Positions 1 to 8,570 of a stretch of DNA of 21,345 nucleotides are shown here, piece after piece (the stretch's first letter is position 1; every line of letters starts with the position of its first letter). This stretch comes from Prevotellamassilia sp. (GTDB taxonomy: Bacteria > Bacteroidota > Bacteroidia > Bacteroidales > Bacteroidaceae), in NCBI GenBank assembly GCA_018383375.1, contig JAHAWW010000204.1, forward strand, positions 1-21,345. Direction: 5' to 3'. The position numbers were made by a program, and so were the translations under genes. The notes beneath the pieces are model-generated. The model saw only the letters and a program-made list of their open reading frames with translations, had not been told where the DNA came from and searched no databases.

Positions 1-108
1 GGAGAAAAATAACCGGAATAAGGGTAGCTTTTCCTATCCCTATCCCGATAAACGATTAAAATACAGATTATTGCACCGATTTGCGGCCATCCTTTTCTCT
101 TCTCACCT

Positions 109-139
109 CAAAGTTACGCAGCGATTAGCCATCTACAAA
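109..139 (-). promoter_or_regulatory. Bacteroidetes-type promoter reading out of the window
   Basis: On the minus strand TTTG (139-136) is followed, after exactly 19 bases, by TAACTTTG (116-109). This fits the primary sigma-factor consensus of Bacteroidetes, TTTG-N19-21-TAnnTTTG. Transcription would start near 102 and run leftward off the window, so a minus-strand gene should begin just left of base 1. Confidence 0.7.
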
Positions 140-315
140 AGACAAAAGTGGGGCATGCTCTGACGCGAGGCGGCCATACGTTTTCGATGGCAGACGCCTA
201 CGCCCCACCATCGACACAACGGAACGCCCGCTATTCTGACGTAGCGTGAAATAATGTGTATTATCCCCGAAAATCGTGTGTCAGCCCCCAAAACGTACGC
301 CAAAAATGTGATTGT

Positions 316-414
316 TGTGACTGAAGCATCCAATCACAGCAATGCGCTTATTTTCAACGCAATACAGACGTGTGATTGGGTGATTGGGAAAAAGGCAACA
401 ATTTGGGGGTATAG
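316..414 (-). repeat. dispersed intergenic repeat, copy A
   Basis: Read on the minus strand, this 99-base segment matches 12391-12486 on the plus strand. Both begin CTATACCC, then have a GCC-TTTT tract, then two adjacent CAATCAC units, exactly 34 diverged bases, GTGATTGG, and a GTCACA end. The CCAATCAC and GTGATTGG arms are inverted repeats of each other, so the element can fold. It lies just past the terminator of the M60 operon. The ends and arms are conserved while the middle is not, which suggests a mobile or structured repeat rather than coding sequence. Confidence 0.6.
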
Positions 415-463
415 AGAGAGATGGCTAAAGGCCATAGATGACCGTGCCGGGTATTGGCGACTC

Positions 464-508
464 AATAAAAACAATCACCCCGATGCCTTGATGGAGGGCA
501 TCGGGGTG
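464..508 (-). terminator. Rho-independent terminator of the M60/LRR operon
   Basis: A perfect 12-base-pair stem (CACCCCGATGCC at 476-487 with GGCATCGGGGTG at 497-508) and a 9-base loop are followed on the minus strand by a T-rich tract (complement of 464-475). It sits 27 bases past the stop codon of the last gene of the operon. Confidence 0.9.
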
Positions 509-535
509 GATGGTTTTAGAAAGGTCTACGACGAC

Positions 536-3247
536 TTAGTTAGGGAAAGTGGGTTTATTCATAAACATGTCATCGGTGTAGGAAATTTCAATGACCATTT
601 CGTCAGACATAGGCTTCAACACGCCGGCATCGACGAGAGCGTCCATATCTGCCTTAAACTCGTTGTAGGCAGCTTCGGGGAAGATTTGAAAACCATTGCC
701 GTAGTCGCCAATATAAGTGGCCACCTGACGGAGGAAGCCCCACTTCTCAAAATAGGGGAAGAGGTTGTAGCCGGAGAGACGGCTGGTCTTGCGGATGAAG
801 TTGAGGATGTAGGGCATGTTGTTGTCCCACGTGCCATGATGCTCTTCGGTGATGTAGTTGCACCAAACAGAGGTGGGATATAACTCGTTGAGTTTTGCCA
901 AAGCGCCGTTGGCGTTGTTGTTTTGAGCCATTGCCACGAGCTCGTATTTGTCATAGCCACCGGTCTTCTCAACGGTAGAACCGCCATCTTGTGACATCTG
1001 ACGGAGAGACTCATAGAGGTCGGGACCAAAGTCGGGACAACCATTTTTCGTGAAGTAGACATAGAGCATGATGAAGGGGCAGAGGGTTTCGCCTACGCCG
1101 ACTTCGTTGATGGTGCGTGCACGCAGTTTGTTGTCGACAACCTTCGTGATGTTGCGGGCGTCGATGGCAAGCGCCTTGTAGTCCGGATTCCAGTCGAGAT
1201 GGCCTGCCATAGCCTCGGTGTAGCATGCCTCGCGAATATGGCTGGTGGTGGCATCATAGATGATGTTGCCGTCTTTGTCGATATCGGTATAGGTTTCGTC
1301 GTCAAGGAAGTGGCGGCGGGCATTGGGCCAGTGGTTGATTTTGTCGCTGGTGCGATAGCCCATTTTCATGATGTTGTAGTAAGAGTTCATGTTGTTGCTC
1401 ACCTCATTGATGCCCTTCCAGCAGAAGTAGGGATGCATCTGATGCTGGTGGCCCCACTCGTGGCTCAGACCCCAAATGGCGTCATCGTCGCCGTTGACCA
1501 GCTTGTTACAGTTGAGCACACGGCTCTCTTGATTTCTGTGGAACGACACACCCAGACCGCCTTGGAACATATAATAGGTGTAGTTGACATAGGCGAAGGT
1601 GCGGTTTTTGGGCTGACGATTGTATTTGGTGAAGCCAAGGATGTCGTGTTCCCACTGAACGAGCGAGTCCATCACGGCGATGTATTGGCGATAGCCGAGG
1701 CTGCCGTCGATGGCGCGGCAATAGTCGTGAAGGCCTTGTGCCGACCAAACGAGGTGGACCTTCTTGCCCACAACGTCCATATGGCTGTTTTTGGCATTGG
1801 CGGTAAGCTCATACATCTCTTCGTTGGTCTTGTCGGCAGAGAGGTAGCCGTTGACCACGCCGTTGATGAAGTGCACCTTGATGTTGGGCATGCTGTCGGG
1901 GTCGTCATCGTCGTGATAGTCGATATAGGCCAGCGCGTCGTAGTCGGGCGAAACCCAACCGCCCTCGGCGTATTGGAACGAACCGGCGGGGTCAAACTCA
2001 ATCACGTTGACACCGTTGTGCAGACCATAGGTGCGGGTCTGATGATCACCTCCGTCAAAGTTGCTGCCCACAATACCATTATACCAAGAGGTGAGCACGA
2101 GCGCAGCTGTCTTGTTGGCGGGCAGACCGCTAACAGCTACGGCATAGGTGCCGGGGGCCATCGTGATGCCGGTGACGCCGGGACGCTGGTCGTAGTATTT
2201 GCCGGGAGTGAGCCACATGTCTGAAAGGGCCTGCACACTGAGCAAACAGGGATATTCGGCCACGCGATAATCAGTGGAATAGGTGCCTTCGAAAATCTTG
2301 GTGGCCAAACTCTTGATGAAGGGATTGTAGATGGCATCGATGTCGTCGGCCGTCACGCCGTCGCGCAAGGTGGTGAGGCAGTCGTCGGCAAAAATGTCAA
2401 ATTCGGCAGTTTCTCCCGAGAGCGTACGGAACTCCATCTCGGCACAAGCAGCGTAATTGTTTTTACCGCTTTTCACAACAAACTTGATGGAAACGGGATT
2501 GGCCAGACCTCCATCGGCAAAGTCGATGCGCGTAGAAGCTGAGCTAAAATCGAAGTCGTAACTGCCATAGAGGCGATAGTCGGTGTCGCCTTCACACTTC
2601 ACATAAAGATCTACGAGACCAAAGTTACCATTGCCGCCGGCAGCAGCATCTGAACGAGGCACATAGTTGACATAGTTGATGAGGGGCGTGTTGGTGAAGT
2701 TGTAGATAAGAATGGCCGGTGTGCTGGCACTGACGGGAGTGACGGGGGCACCACCGGAATAAGCCGTGTGGAAGAGCGACTCATAGTTGCCATCGATAGT
2801 GTTGGCCACACCGCCGTCTTTGCCACTGCTGGCATGGCCATTGTCGGTGCACGATGCAACGGCAACGGGAGTGTCTTCAGGCATTTCTGCGACAGAACCG
2901 TCGGCGGCTTGCTTAATCTGAACAATCTGGTTAATACCGTGCTCGGTATTGATAAAAGAGATTTCGGCTGTACGTGCCGTCTCGTTGTAGTTGACATCGA
3001 GGTGCACATAAACCTGACCGGTTGGCGTGGCTTTCACTTGAGCCCACGACACGTTGCTCGAGACCTCATAAGGGATGTTGGCCGCAACGCTAAAGCTGAG
3101 CGTACGCTCCTTATAGCTCAGATTTTGGGCATGGGGCGTGATAATCATAGGCTGAGCACCTTCGGGCAATGTGTTTTGTGCCTGCGAAGGCGACACGGCC
3201 AATACCAGTCCGAGTGCCAAAAGAGCAATATTGTTTTTGATTTTCAT
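536..3247 (-). CDS. secreted M60-like (mucinase-type) zinc metallopeptidase, paralog 1
   Basis: 903 residues. It has a signal peptide (about 1-23, cut after SQA), a BACON-like domain (about 35-113), an F5/8 type C or CBM32-like carbohydrate-binding domain (about 130-274), an M60 accessory region, and then the peptidase M60 (enhancin/gluzincin) domain. The zinc site H596-E597-W-G-H600 is followed by the candidate third ligand E615, matching the family motif HExxH...E. Known M60-like enzymes of gut Bacteroides, such as BT4244, cleave O-glycosylated mucin-type proteins. The same substrate here is inference from the architecture. It is the last gene of a minus-strand operon, 75 bases after the LRR gene and ahead of a strong terminator. 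It has no type IX sorting tail and no lipobox, so its final location (periplasm, surface or released) is unclear. It is homologous along its whole length to the protein at 4947-7643. Confidence 0.92.
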   Translation of the reverse strand: MKIKNNIALLALGLVLAVSPSQAQNTLPEGAQPMIITPHAQNLSYKERTLSFSVAANIPYEVSSNVSWAQVKATPTGQVYVHLDVNYNETARTAEISFINTEHGINQIVQIKQAADGSVAEMPEDTPVAVASCTDNGHASSGKDGGVANTIDGNYESLFHTAYSGGAPVTPVSASTPAILIYNFTNTPLINYVNYVPRSDAAAGGNGNFGLVDLYVKCEGDTDYRLYGSYDFDFSSASTRIDFADGGLANPVSIKFVVKSGKNNYAACAEMEFRTLSGETAEFDIFADDCLTTLRDGVTADDIDAIYNPFIKSLATKIFEGTYSTDYRVAEYPCLLSVQALSDMWLTPGKYYDQRPGVTGITMAPGTYAVAVSGLPANKTAALVLTSWYNGIVGSNFDGGDHQTRTYGLHNGVNVIEFDPAGSFQYAEGGWVSPDYDALAYIDYHDDDDPDSMPNIKVHFINGVVNGYLSADKTNEEMYELTANAKNSHMDVVGKKVHLVWSAQGLHDYCRAIDGSLGYRQYIAVMDSLVQWEHDILGFTKYNRQPKNRTFAYVNYTYYMFQGGLGVSFHRNQESRVLNCNKLVNGDDDAIWGLSHEWGHQHQMHPYFCWKGINEVSNNMNSYYNIMKMGYRTSDKINHWPNARRHFLDDETYTDIDKDGNIIYDATTSHIREACYTEAMAGHLDWNPDYKALAIDARNITKVVDNKLRARTINEVGVGETLCPFIMLYVYFTKNGCPDFGPDLYESLRQMSQDGGSTVEKTGGYDKYELVAMAQNNNANGALAKLNELYPTSVWCNYITEEHHGTWDNNMPYILNFIRKTSRLSGYNLFPYFEKWGFLRQVATYIGDYGNGFQIFPEAAYNEFKADMDALVDAGVLKPMSDEMVIEISYTDDMFMNKPTFPN

Positions 3248-3322
3248 AAATAGTTTGTTTTGGGAGACTAATAGTCTATGAGTTTAAGAGCGGTCGAGCT
3301 ACTCTTTGTCTATTTGTATTTC

Positions 3323-4897
3323 TTATGACACTCTCACCTTTTGAACGTCAACTTCTTGGCCATTCACGTTTTCTATCCTAACGACATAGATGCCTTGGGG
3401 CAAACTGATGGTCTCGGTGCCATTCACCACCTTCATATACATTGTTTGGCCAAGGACATTGGAAATCTGGACAACGGACTCGCTATGGGTGGTGACGGTG
3501 ATTTGACCCACACCGGGAACGATTTCGACGTTGTCTGAGGCTACATCGTCAATGCCGGTGATCTGTTCCACACCCACAGCAAACGGGCTGGTCTCTACAT
3601 AAAAGCCGAGATCCTTATAAGCTTTGTTTGAGGTGAAGCGAACTACCACCTTGGGCTGCGGGGTGAAGAAACTGAACTTACCAGATGACACGAAATAGTC
3701 GTTGGGCTGTGAAGCCGATGCGGCTTTGGTGAGTTCGATGTAGTTGCCTTGGGCGTCAATCTTGTAAACGCTGGCAGCGGCATCAAGGCTACCGTCACTT
3801 TCGGCTGTGGCACCAATATAGCGATAGGCACTGAGGTCGAGCCTATTGGTGTTGCGTTCATCATAAGTCACAACGGGCACATAGGGCACGCCACCCTCTT
3901 TGAGCATATTCTCAGCTCCACTGATGTCGAAGTAGTTTTGGGGCATAAAGGCAATACGGCCGCCGGCAGGAGCATTGGCTTTGAGCGGCAGGGCGCCAAG
4001 CGTGAGCTTGTTGCCTGCAATATTTAGGCTGCTCAACTTTGTATTGGGCAAATAGAGTGTTGAAATTTTATTGTTAGCCAACGAAACATCTGAAAGATTG
4101 GCACAGTCGGCAAGGTCGAAGGTTGATGAGATGTTGTTGTTATCAATCACAAGTTGCTGCAAATTGGTCACACCACTGAGCGTGATGGAGGGCAGGCTAT
4201 TGTTGTTGCACACCAGCGTAGTAATGGGCGAACCTGTAGGGATTGACAGCGTAGCATTGGCTTTATTGTTAGCGAAGTTGAGGTAGTCAAGCTCGGGGTT
4301 GTTGGTCACGCGCACACGAGTGAACTGGTTGTTGCTGACATCAATGGTGCGGAGTACGGCCGTACGGATGTTGAATGTACCTGTGAGTTGGTTGTTGGAG
4401 AGGTTGATGTTCTCGATGGCAGCCAAATCGTTTTCGGGATAAGTGGGGTTGGTGTAGACAATCGAAGTGAGTTGGTTGTTGGAGGCATCGAGGTCGGTCA
4501 GAGCCGTCATGCCTTTGAGAGAAAGGGTCGTGAGGCTGTTGTTGGAAAGGAAGAGAGAGGTCAACTCAGTAGCTCCGGTGAGGTCGATGTCGGTCAGACC
4601 GCAACCTGAGCAGTTGAGCATATTCCAGCGCTTGTCGCCGGTGATGACGATTTGACTGCCTTTCACTTCGCCGGTGATTTCGCGGATAGCGTCGTTACCG
4701 GTGTTGTAGGCCACGGCATTGCCATCGCCCCAATCAACGGTCACACCGGTATAGGTGTGGTTGACCTGCAAAGTGATTGACTCGCCCACGGCCTTGCCTG
4801 TAGTGAGCTTGACTACACGATCTTGTGCCTGAGCAGACATTGCGCCAATGAGCAGACCGCCGGCAAGAAGGAATGAAGGGAAACAATTATTTTTCAT
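3323..4897 (-). CDS. leucine-rich-repeat surface protein with type IX secretion tail
   Basis: 524 residues. A signal peptide (about 1-24, MSAQAQ end) is followed by a short beta-rich segment and about ten irregular leucine-rich repeats (about 80-330) of the form L..LxLxNNxLTxL, rich in Asn ladders. A linker follows, and then a C-terminal domain (about 445-524) of the Por/type IX sorting type, with the typical I-S-N-V-L-G-Q, Q-G-I-Y-V-V-R-I and final K-V-R-V-S strands. It is probably exported through the outer membrane and anchored at the surface, where the repeats would bind a protein or glycan; the ligand is unknown. It lies between two paralogous M60 peptidases, 49 bases after one and 75 before the other, in one operon. 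It may therefore help target or hold the mucin-like substrate (inference). Confidence 0.88.
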   Translation of the reverse strand: MKNNCFPSFLLAGGLLIGAMSAQAQDRVVKLTTGKAVGESITLQVNHTYTGVTVDWGDGNAVAYNTGNDAIREITGEVKGSQIVITGDKRWNMLNCSGCGLTDIDLTGATELTSLFLSNNSLTTLSLKGMTALTDLDASNNQLTSIVYTNPTYPENDLAAIENINLSNNQLTGTFNIRTAVLRTIDVSNNQFTRVRVTNNPELDYLNFANNKANATLSIPTGSPITTLVCNNNSLPSITLSGVTNLQQLVIDNNNISSTFDLADCANLSDVSLANNKISTLYLPNTKLSSLNIAGNKLTLGALPLKANAPAGGRIAFMPQNYFDISGAENMLKEGGVPYVPVVTYDERNTNRLDLSAYRYIGATAESDGSLDAAASVYKIDAQGNYIELTKAASASQPNDYFVSSGKFSFFTPQPKVVVRFTSNKAYKDLGFYVETSPFAVGVEQITGIDDVASDNVEIVPGVGQITVTTHSESVVQISNVLGQTMYMKVVNGTETISLPQGIYVVRIENVNGQEVDVQKVRVS

Positions 4898-4946
4898 ATT
4901 CTGATTTGTTAGTTTGCTATATTATATAAGGAGTGTTTGTGGCGTT

Positions 4947-7643
4947 TTATTTCACCGTAGGCGTGTTGGGGAAGTTAGGCACGGGGAAGGTGGGGATTTC
5001 GGCACTGGTGATAGACTCAATCTGTTCGTCGGTCAACGTCTTGAGACCAAGAGCCTCCATATCGGCCTTGAACTCATCGCGCATGCTCTTGAGCAGGGCC
5101 ACACCCTTGTCGCCGTAGTCGCCAATAGTCATGACGATGGTGCGCATAAAGCCGCAACGCTCAAAGAAGGGATAGAGGTTGTAGCCGCTGAGCTTGGACG
5201 CTTTGCGCACATAGTTGAACATTGCCGGCACACTGTTTTGTGTCCACACCGAATTGGGAGTGATGAAGTTGTGGGTGGTCCAAACCGAAGTAGGATAGGC
5301 CTCAATGAACTTCTGATAAGCGCCATTCTTGTTGCTATTCTGTGCGCTACAGAGCAATTCATATTTGTCGACCGTGGTCTTGGCTTTCTTCACACCGGCT
5401 TCATAGTCGGGTTCAATGGCCGAACCGTTGTCGTTGTCGCTCTGGCGGAGACTCTCGTAGAGGTCTTCCTGGAAATCTTTGACGTAGTTGGCATTGTCTT
5501 TATCGCTAAAATAGCAATAGAGCATAAAGAAGGGTGCGGTGAGTTCTTCCACATACACCTCGTTGATGCTCACGCCGTGGTCGCGGTCGGTGGCATAAGA
5601 GGGAATGAGATAGGTACCGTCACTGTTGACATAGCGGTTGTATTGGGCGCGGATGGTGTCTTGGATTTCCGGACACCAGGCGTAGGTGTTGATTTGGTCG
5701 TAAGCTTTGATACGCGCACTGGCGGTGTCGTTGCTCAAAGCACCATTCTGAAAGAAGTGCTTGTACATGGCAGTCCAGTTGTTCTGAATACGGGCTCCGT
5801 GATTGCCGGTATAGCCCATATGGAGCACATTATAGCAAGAGTTCATGTTGTTGGATGCCTCAGCCAGACCGGCCCAGCAGAAATAGGGCGTCATCTGATG
5901 CTGGTGACCCCACTCGTGGCTCAGACCCCAAATGGCATCGTCATCATTATAAATCATAGTGCGGCAGTTGAGCACACGTGGCTCTTGGTTATACATAAAC
6001 GATACGCCATAGCCGCCCTGGAACATATAATAGGTATAGTTGACATAGGCCATCGTGCGGTTGTCGGGGGTGCGGTTGTATTTGGTCAGACCGAGCAGGT
6101 CGTGCTCCCAGCCCACAAGCGAGTCGAGCAGGTTCATATATTGGATGAAACCAAGCGACGAGCCATCTGAAGCCTTACAATAGTTGGCCAAGCCCTTTGA
6201 AGTCCAAACGGAGTGCACCTTATCGCCCACGAGGTCCATGCAGGTGTTGGGCGCATTCTGACAGAGCAGGAGCATCTCTTCGTTGGTCTTGTCGGGAGAG
6301 AGATAGCCTTGGATTTGACCGTTCACGAAATGCACCTTGATGTCGGGATGGTTAGCGGGGTCGTCGTCGCTATAGTAGCTGATGTAGGCCAAGCCGTCGA
6401 AGTCTGACTTGAAGTTGATGAGGTTCAAGCCATTCTGAAGAGAATAAGAATATGTGGCAGGACCGGCACCTTCGCCCTTTTCGTTAAGTTCTTTCGAATA
6501 CCAAGCCACCACCTTGAGCTGGGCGGTGAGGTCGTTGGGAATGCCGCTTACCAAGACAAGGTTTTTGCCCTTCGAGAAGTTGATACCCGTCACGCCGGCC
6601 ATCTGGTCGTAATATTTGCCGGGGCTGTTCCACATCTCAGACTGGACATAGGGCGAGAGGTGGCAGGGGTAAGAGGCCACGCGATAGTTCTTCTCATACG
6701 TGCCGGCATAAAGCTGCTTGGCGAGCGCACGGATGGCGTCGACAGAAATGGTGTCGATGACATCGAGCGTCACACCCGGTTTAAGCGAACTGAACACGTC
6801 ATCGGCAAAGATGTTACTATAGGGCGACACGTCTGAGATGTCTTTACGGAACTCCACCTCAGCCAACGAAGCAAAGCCGTTTTTACCCGTAAGGATTTTG
6901 AGCTGAATTGAAGTAGCATCACTCAAACCGCCTTCGAAGGTAATGGTACGCACTGCCGTGCTCATTCCCCAGTCGTAAGCGCCATAGAGTGTGTAAGAAG
7001 TCTCACCTTTGTGCTTGATGTACAACTCCACATTGCCCGGCACACCATTACCGCCGTCGGTACGAGGCACGAAGTTGATGTAATCAATACGATCGGGCTT
7101 GGCGAAGTTGTAGGTCAGGATGGCGGGATTTGAGGCGGAGATACCACCGTTGTACGGCGAGTGAAAAAGCGTTGAGGTGTTGCCGTCGAGTGTATTGTTG
7201 ATGTCGCCATCGTTGGCATAAGGAGCGTGGCCGTTGTCTGTGCATGACGAGGGCGTCACGGCATCTTCAATCAAATCGGCAGCCGTGTTAGGCTTCTGCG
7301 TAATAGCCATGGTCTGCTGAATACCATTCTCGGCATTGGCAAACATCAACACGGCCATACGATCTTTAGGGTCGACGTTTTCTTCCACATGAATGTAGAC
7401 CGTGCCGTCTTCACCCTTACGCACTGAAAGCCAAGACTGGCTACCAGTAACTTCAAAGGGGATATTGGCCGCTACTTTCAAACACATAGTACGCTCTTTG
7501 TAGTTGACCGTCTGATTGTGCGGAATGACAATCATCGGCTGGGCATCAGCGGGCAAAGCCGTCTGAGCCACGGCAGAGCCACTCAGCATAAAAGCCGAGA
7601 GAGCGACTCCTGCCATCAGATTTTTGAATGTAAAGTGTTTCAT
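4947..7643 (-). CDS. secreted M60-like (mucinase-type) zinc metallopeptidase, paralog 2
   Basis: 898 residues, first gene of the operon. The order of parts is the same as in the paralog at 536-3247: signal peptide (1-25, cut after AVA), BACON-like domain (about 37-115), CBM32/F5-8C-like domain (about 132-270), accessory region, and M60 catalytic domain with H576-E577-W-G-H580 and candidate third ligand E595. The active-site block DDDAIWGLSHEWGHQHQM is shared exactly with the paralog. The region after the active site (about 610-720) differs most in length and sequence, which suggests altered substrate fit. The start at 7643 gives a clean signal peptide. Transcription probably begins near 7833, leaving a leader of about 190 bases. 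Mucin or another O-glycoprotein as substrate is inferred from the family. Confidence 0.92.
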   Translation of the reverse strand: MKHFTFKNLMAGVALSAFMLSGSAVAQTALPADAQPMIVIPHNQTVNYKERTMCLKVAANIPFEVTGSQSWLSVRKGEDGTVYIHVEENVDPKDRMAVLMFANAENGIQQTMAITQKPNTAADLIEDAVTPSSCTDNGHAPYANDGDINNTLDGNTSTLFHSPYNGGISASNPAILTYNFAKPDRIDYINFVPRTDGGNGVPGNVELYIKHKGETSYTLYGAYDWGMSTAVRTITFEGGLSDATSIQLKILTGKNGFASLAEVEFRKDISDVSPYSNIFADDVFSSLKPGVTLDVIDTISVDAIRALAKQLYAGTYEKNYRVASYPCHLSPYVQSEMWNSPGKYYDQMAGVTGINFSKGKNLVLVSGIPNDLTAQLKVVAWYSKELNEKGEGAGPATYSYSLQNGLNLINFKSDFDGLAYISYYSDDDPANHPDIKVHFVNGQIQGYLSPDKTNEEMLLLCQNAPNTCMDLVGDKVHSVWTSKGLANYCKASDGSSLGFIQYMNLLDSLVGWEHDLLGLTKYNRTPDNRTMAYVNYTYYMFQGGYGVSFMYNQEPRVLNCRTMIYNDDDAIWGLSHEWGHQHQMTPYFCWAGLAEASNNMNSCYNVLHMGYTGNHGARIQNNWTAMYKHFFQNGALSNDTASARIKAYDQINTYAWCPEIQDTIRAQYNRYVNSDGTYLIPSYATDRDHGVSINEVYVEELTAPFFMLYCYFSDKDNANYVKDFQEDLYESLRQSDNDNGSAIEPDYEAGVKKAKTTVDKYELLCSAQNSNKNGAYQKFIEAYPTSVWTTHNFITPNSVWTQNSVPAMFNYVRKASKLSGYNLYPFFERCGFMRTIVMTIGDYGDKGVALLKSMRDEFKADMEALGLKTLTDEQIESITSAEIPTFPVPNFPNTPTVK

Positions 7644-7739
7644 TCTGTAATAATTATTGTTTTGTTTGATAAAATCAGTGTGACGGCATCAACATAGTGG
7701 TGGCCGTTGAGATAGCACAGAAATATTAGATTGAAATTG

Positions 7740-7753
7740 AGCGCCAAGGCGCT
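7740..7753 (-). promoter_or_regulatory. inverted repeat in the M60 operon leader
   Basis: AGCGCC-AA-GGCGCT (plus-strand reading) is a six-base-pair GC-rich inverted repeat inside the untranslated leader of the M60 operon, about 100 bases before the start codon. It could form a small hairpin in the transcript or be a protein-binding site. Nothing in the sequence decides which. Confidence 0.35.
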
Positions 7754-7839
7754 TTTAAGCAAAAAGATTTAAGGTTTGTATGCATTGGTATGACAACCCA
7801 CACTTTACGTCAGGGCGTAGTGGGGATAATATCACGCCA

Positions 7840-7870
7840 CAAAAATAGAAGTTTACTTTTGTTCGGCAAA
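7840..7870 (-). promoter_or_regulatory. promoter of the M60/LRR operon
   Basis: On the minus strand TTTG (7870-7867), then exactly 19 bases, then TATTTTTG (7847-7840): a full match to the Bacteroidetes consensus TTTG-N19-TAnnTTTG. The predicted start near 7833 leaves a leader of about 190 bases before the ATG at 7643. Confidence 0.75.
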
Positions 7871-7895
7871 AAGAATAAGATTAAAAAAATTCTAT

Positions 7896-7972
7896 TTTCT
7901 CTCCCGTTTGGGCGGGTTTATATTTGTTTAACGCTAAAGGCCATCAGATGTCATAAATAAAGCGTAAATTTG
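7896..7972 (+). promoter_or_regulatory. candidate promoter(s) of the SPOR lipoprotein gene
   Basis: TATATTTG (7919-7926) matches the -7 consensus and has TTTC, one base from TTTG, 19 bases upstream (7896-7899). A second -7-like box, TAAATTTG, is at 7965-7972 without a recognisable -33 box. Either could drive the gene whose ATG is at 8038. The region is a divergent promoter region shared with the M60 operon. Confidence 0.45.
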
Positions 7973-8037
7973 TGGTGAATACGAAGAGAACATTCAATCA
8001 CAATCCTAATCATATCAAAAAAACAACTACACACACT

Positions 8038-8553
8038 ATGAAGCACGTTTTTGCATTCGGTATTGCACTTTGCGCTGTTTGCCTCCTCGGTAGCTGCAAA
8101 TCTAAAGAGAGCGCCTATCGTCAGGCTTACGAAAAAGCCAAACTTCAACAAAACGCCTCCAACAACGAGGCCACAACAGTGACAGTTGCTCCCTCTGCCA
8201 ATGAGCAGCAGGCTGTCAGCGTGACACCCGTTAATCCAACACCCGCACCCGAAGACAATAGCGACGTGCGTACCATTGCCGGCGGCGTTACCGTCGTGGC
8301 CGGAGAGCCCTTGCGCACCTACAGTGTGGTTGTGGGTAGCTTCATCACTCAAGCTAACGCTGAAGGCTTGATGTCTCAACTTAAAGCAAAGGGATATGCC
8401 GCTCGTGTGGTCAAGACCAACGAAACCATCAACAACCACACCGGCTGGTTCCGCGTAGTGGCTTCTTCATACGATGACAAAGCCTCTGCTGTCAACTCAC
8501 GCAACGAGCTCAAGAATACTTACGCCGGCGCTTGGCTACTCTATAATAAATAA
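8038..8553 (+). CDS. SPOR-domain lipoprotein
   Basis: 171 residues. I chose the ATG at 8038 because it gives a compact lipoprotein signal (MKHVFAFGIALCAVCLLGSC) with lipobox LLGSC and modified Cys20; longer in-frame readings begin at a GTG and would place 22 charged residues before the signal. A low-complexity Gln/Asn/Pro linker (about 25-90) leads to a C-terminal SPOR domain (about 95-171: RTYSVVVGSF...A..L...L...GY.A.VV...WFRVV..S). SPOR domains bind glycan strands stripped of stem peptides, usually at the division septum. The protein is probably anchored in a membrane leaflet facing the periplasm and contacts peptidoglycan; its exact partner is unknown. It stands alone with its own promoter region and is followed by a structured element at 8571-8711. 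Confidence 0.9.
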   Translation: MKHVFAFGIALCAVCLLGSCKSKESAYRQAYEKAKLQQNASNNEATTVTVAPSANEQQAVSVTPVNPTPAPEDNSDVRTIAGGVTVVAGEPLRTYSVVVGSFITQANAEGLMSQLKAKGYAARVVKTNETINNHTGWFRVVASSYDDKASAVNSRNELKNTYAGAWLLYNK

Positions 8554-8570
8554 TAGAGCCTACAAACAAT

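Larger units (their letters stand above)
1..463. other. gene-free left edge
   Basis: I see no convincing protein gene here. Open frames in this stretch have no recognisable motifs and overlap the repeat and the promoter. The contents are a minus-strand promoter at 109-139, a GC-rich stretch able to fold (CGATGG at 185-190 pairs with CCATCG at 208-213, and GTGGGGC at 148-154 pairs with GCCCCAC at 202-208), and one copy of a dispersed repeat at 316-414. Bases 1-108 would be the untranslated leader of a gene lying beyond the left edge. The foldable part may be chance or a structured RNA. Confidence 0.6.

Noticed and set aside
254..883. Plus-strand frame running across the terminator at 464-508
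   Set aside because: It crosses the dispersed repeat and a strong terminator and then runs antisense to the M60 gene; no domain is recognisable.
1199..2224. Long open frame on the plus strand opposite the first M60 gene
   Set aside because: It lies fully inside a well-supported gene on the other strand, has no signal or motif, and its Val/Gly/His-rich composition is typical of antisense frames in GC-rich codons.
4914..6170. 418-codon plus-strand frame opposite the second M60 gene
   Set aside because: It is a mirror of the paralogous case above: similar antisense sequence appears opposite the same conserved region of both M60 genes, which is explained by their homology.
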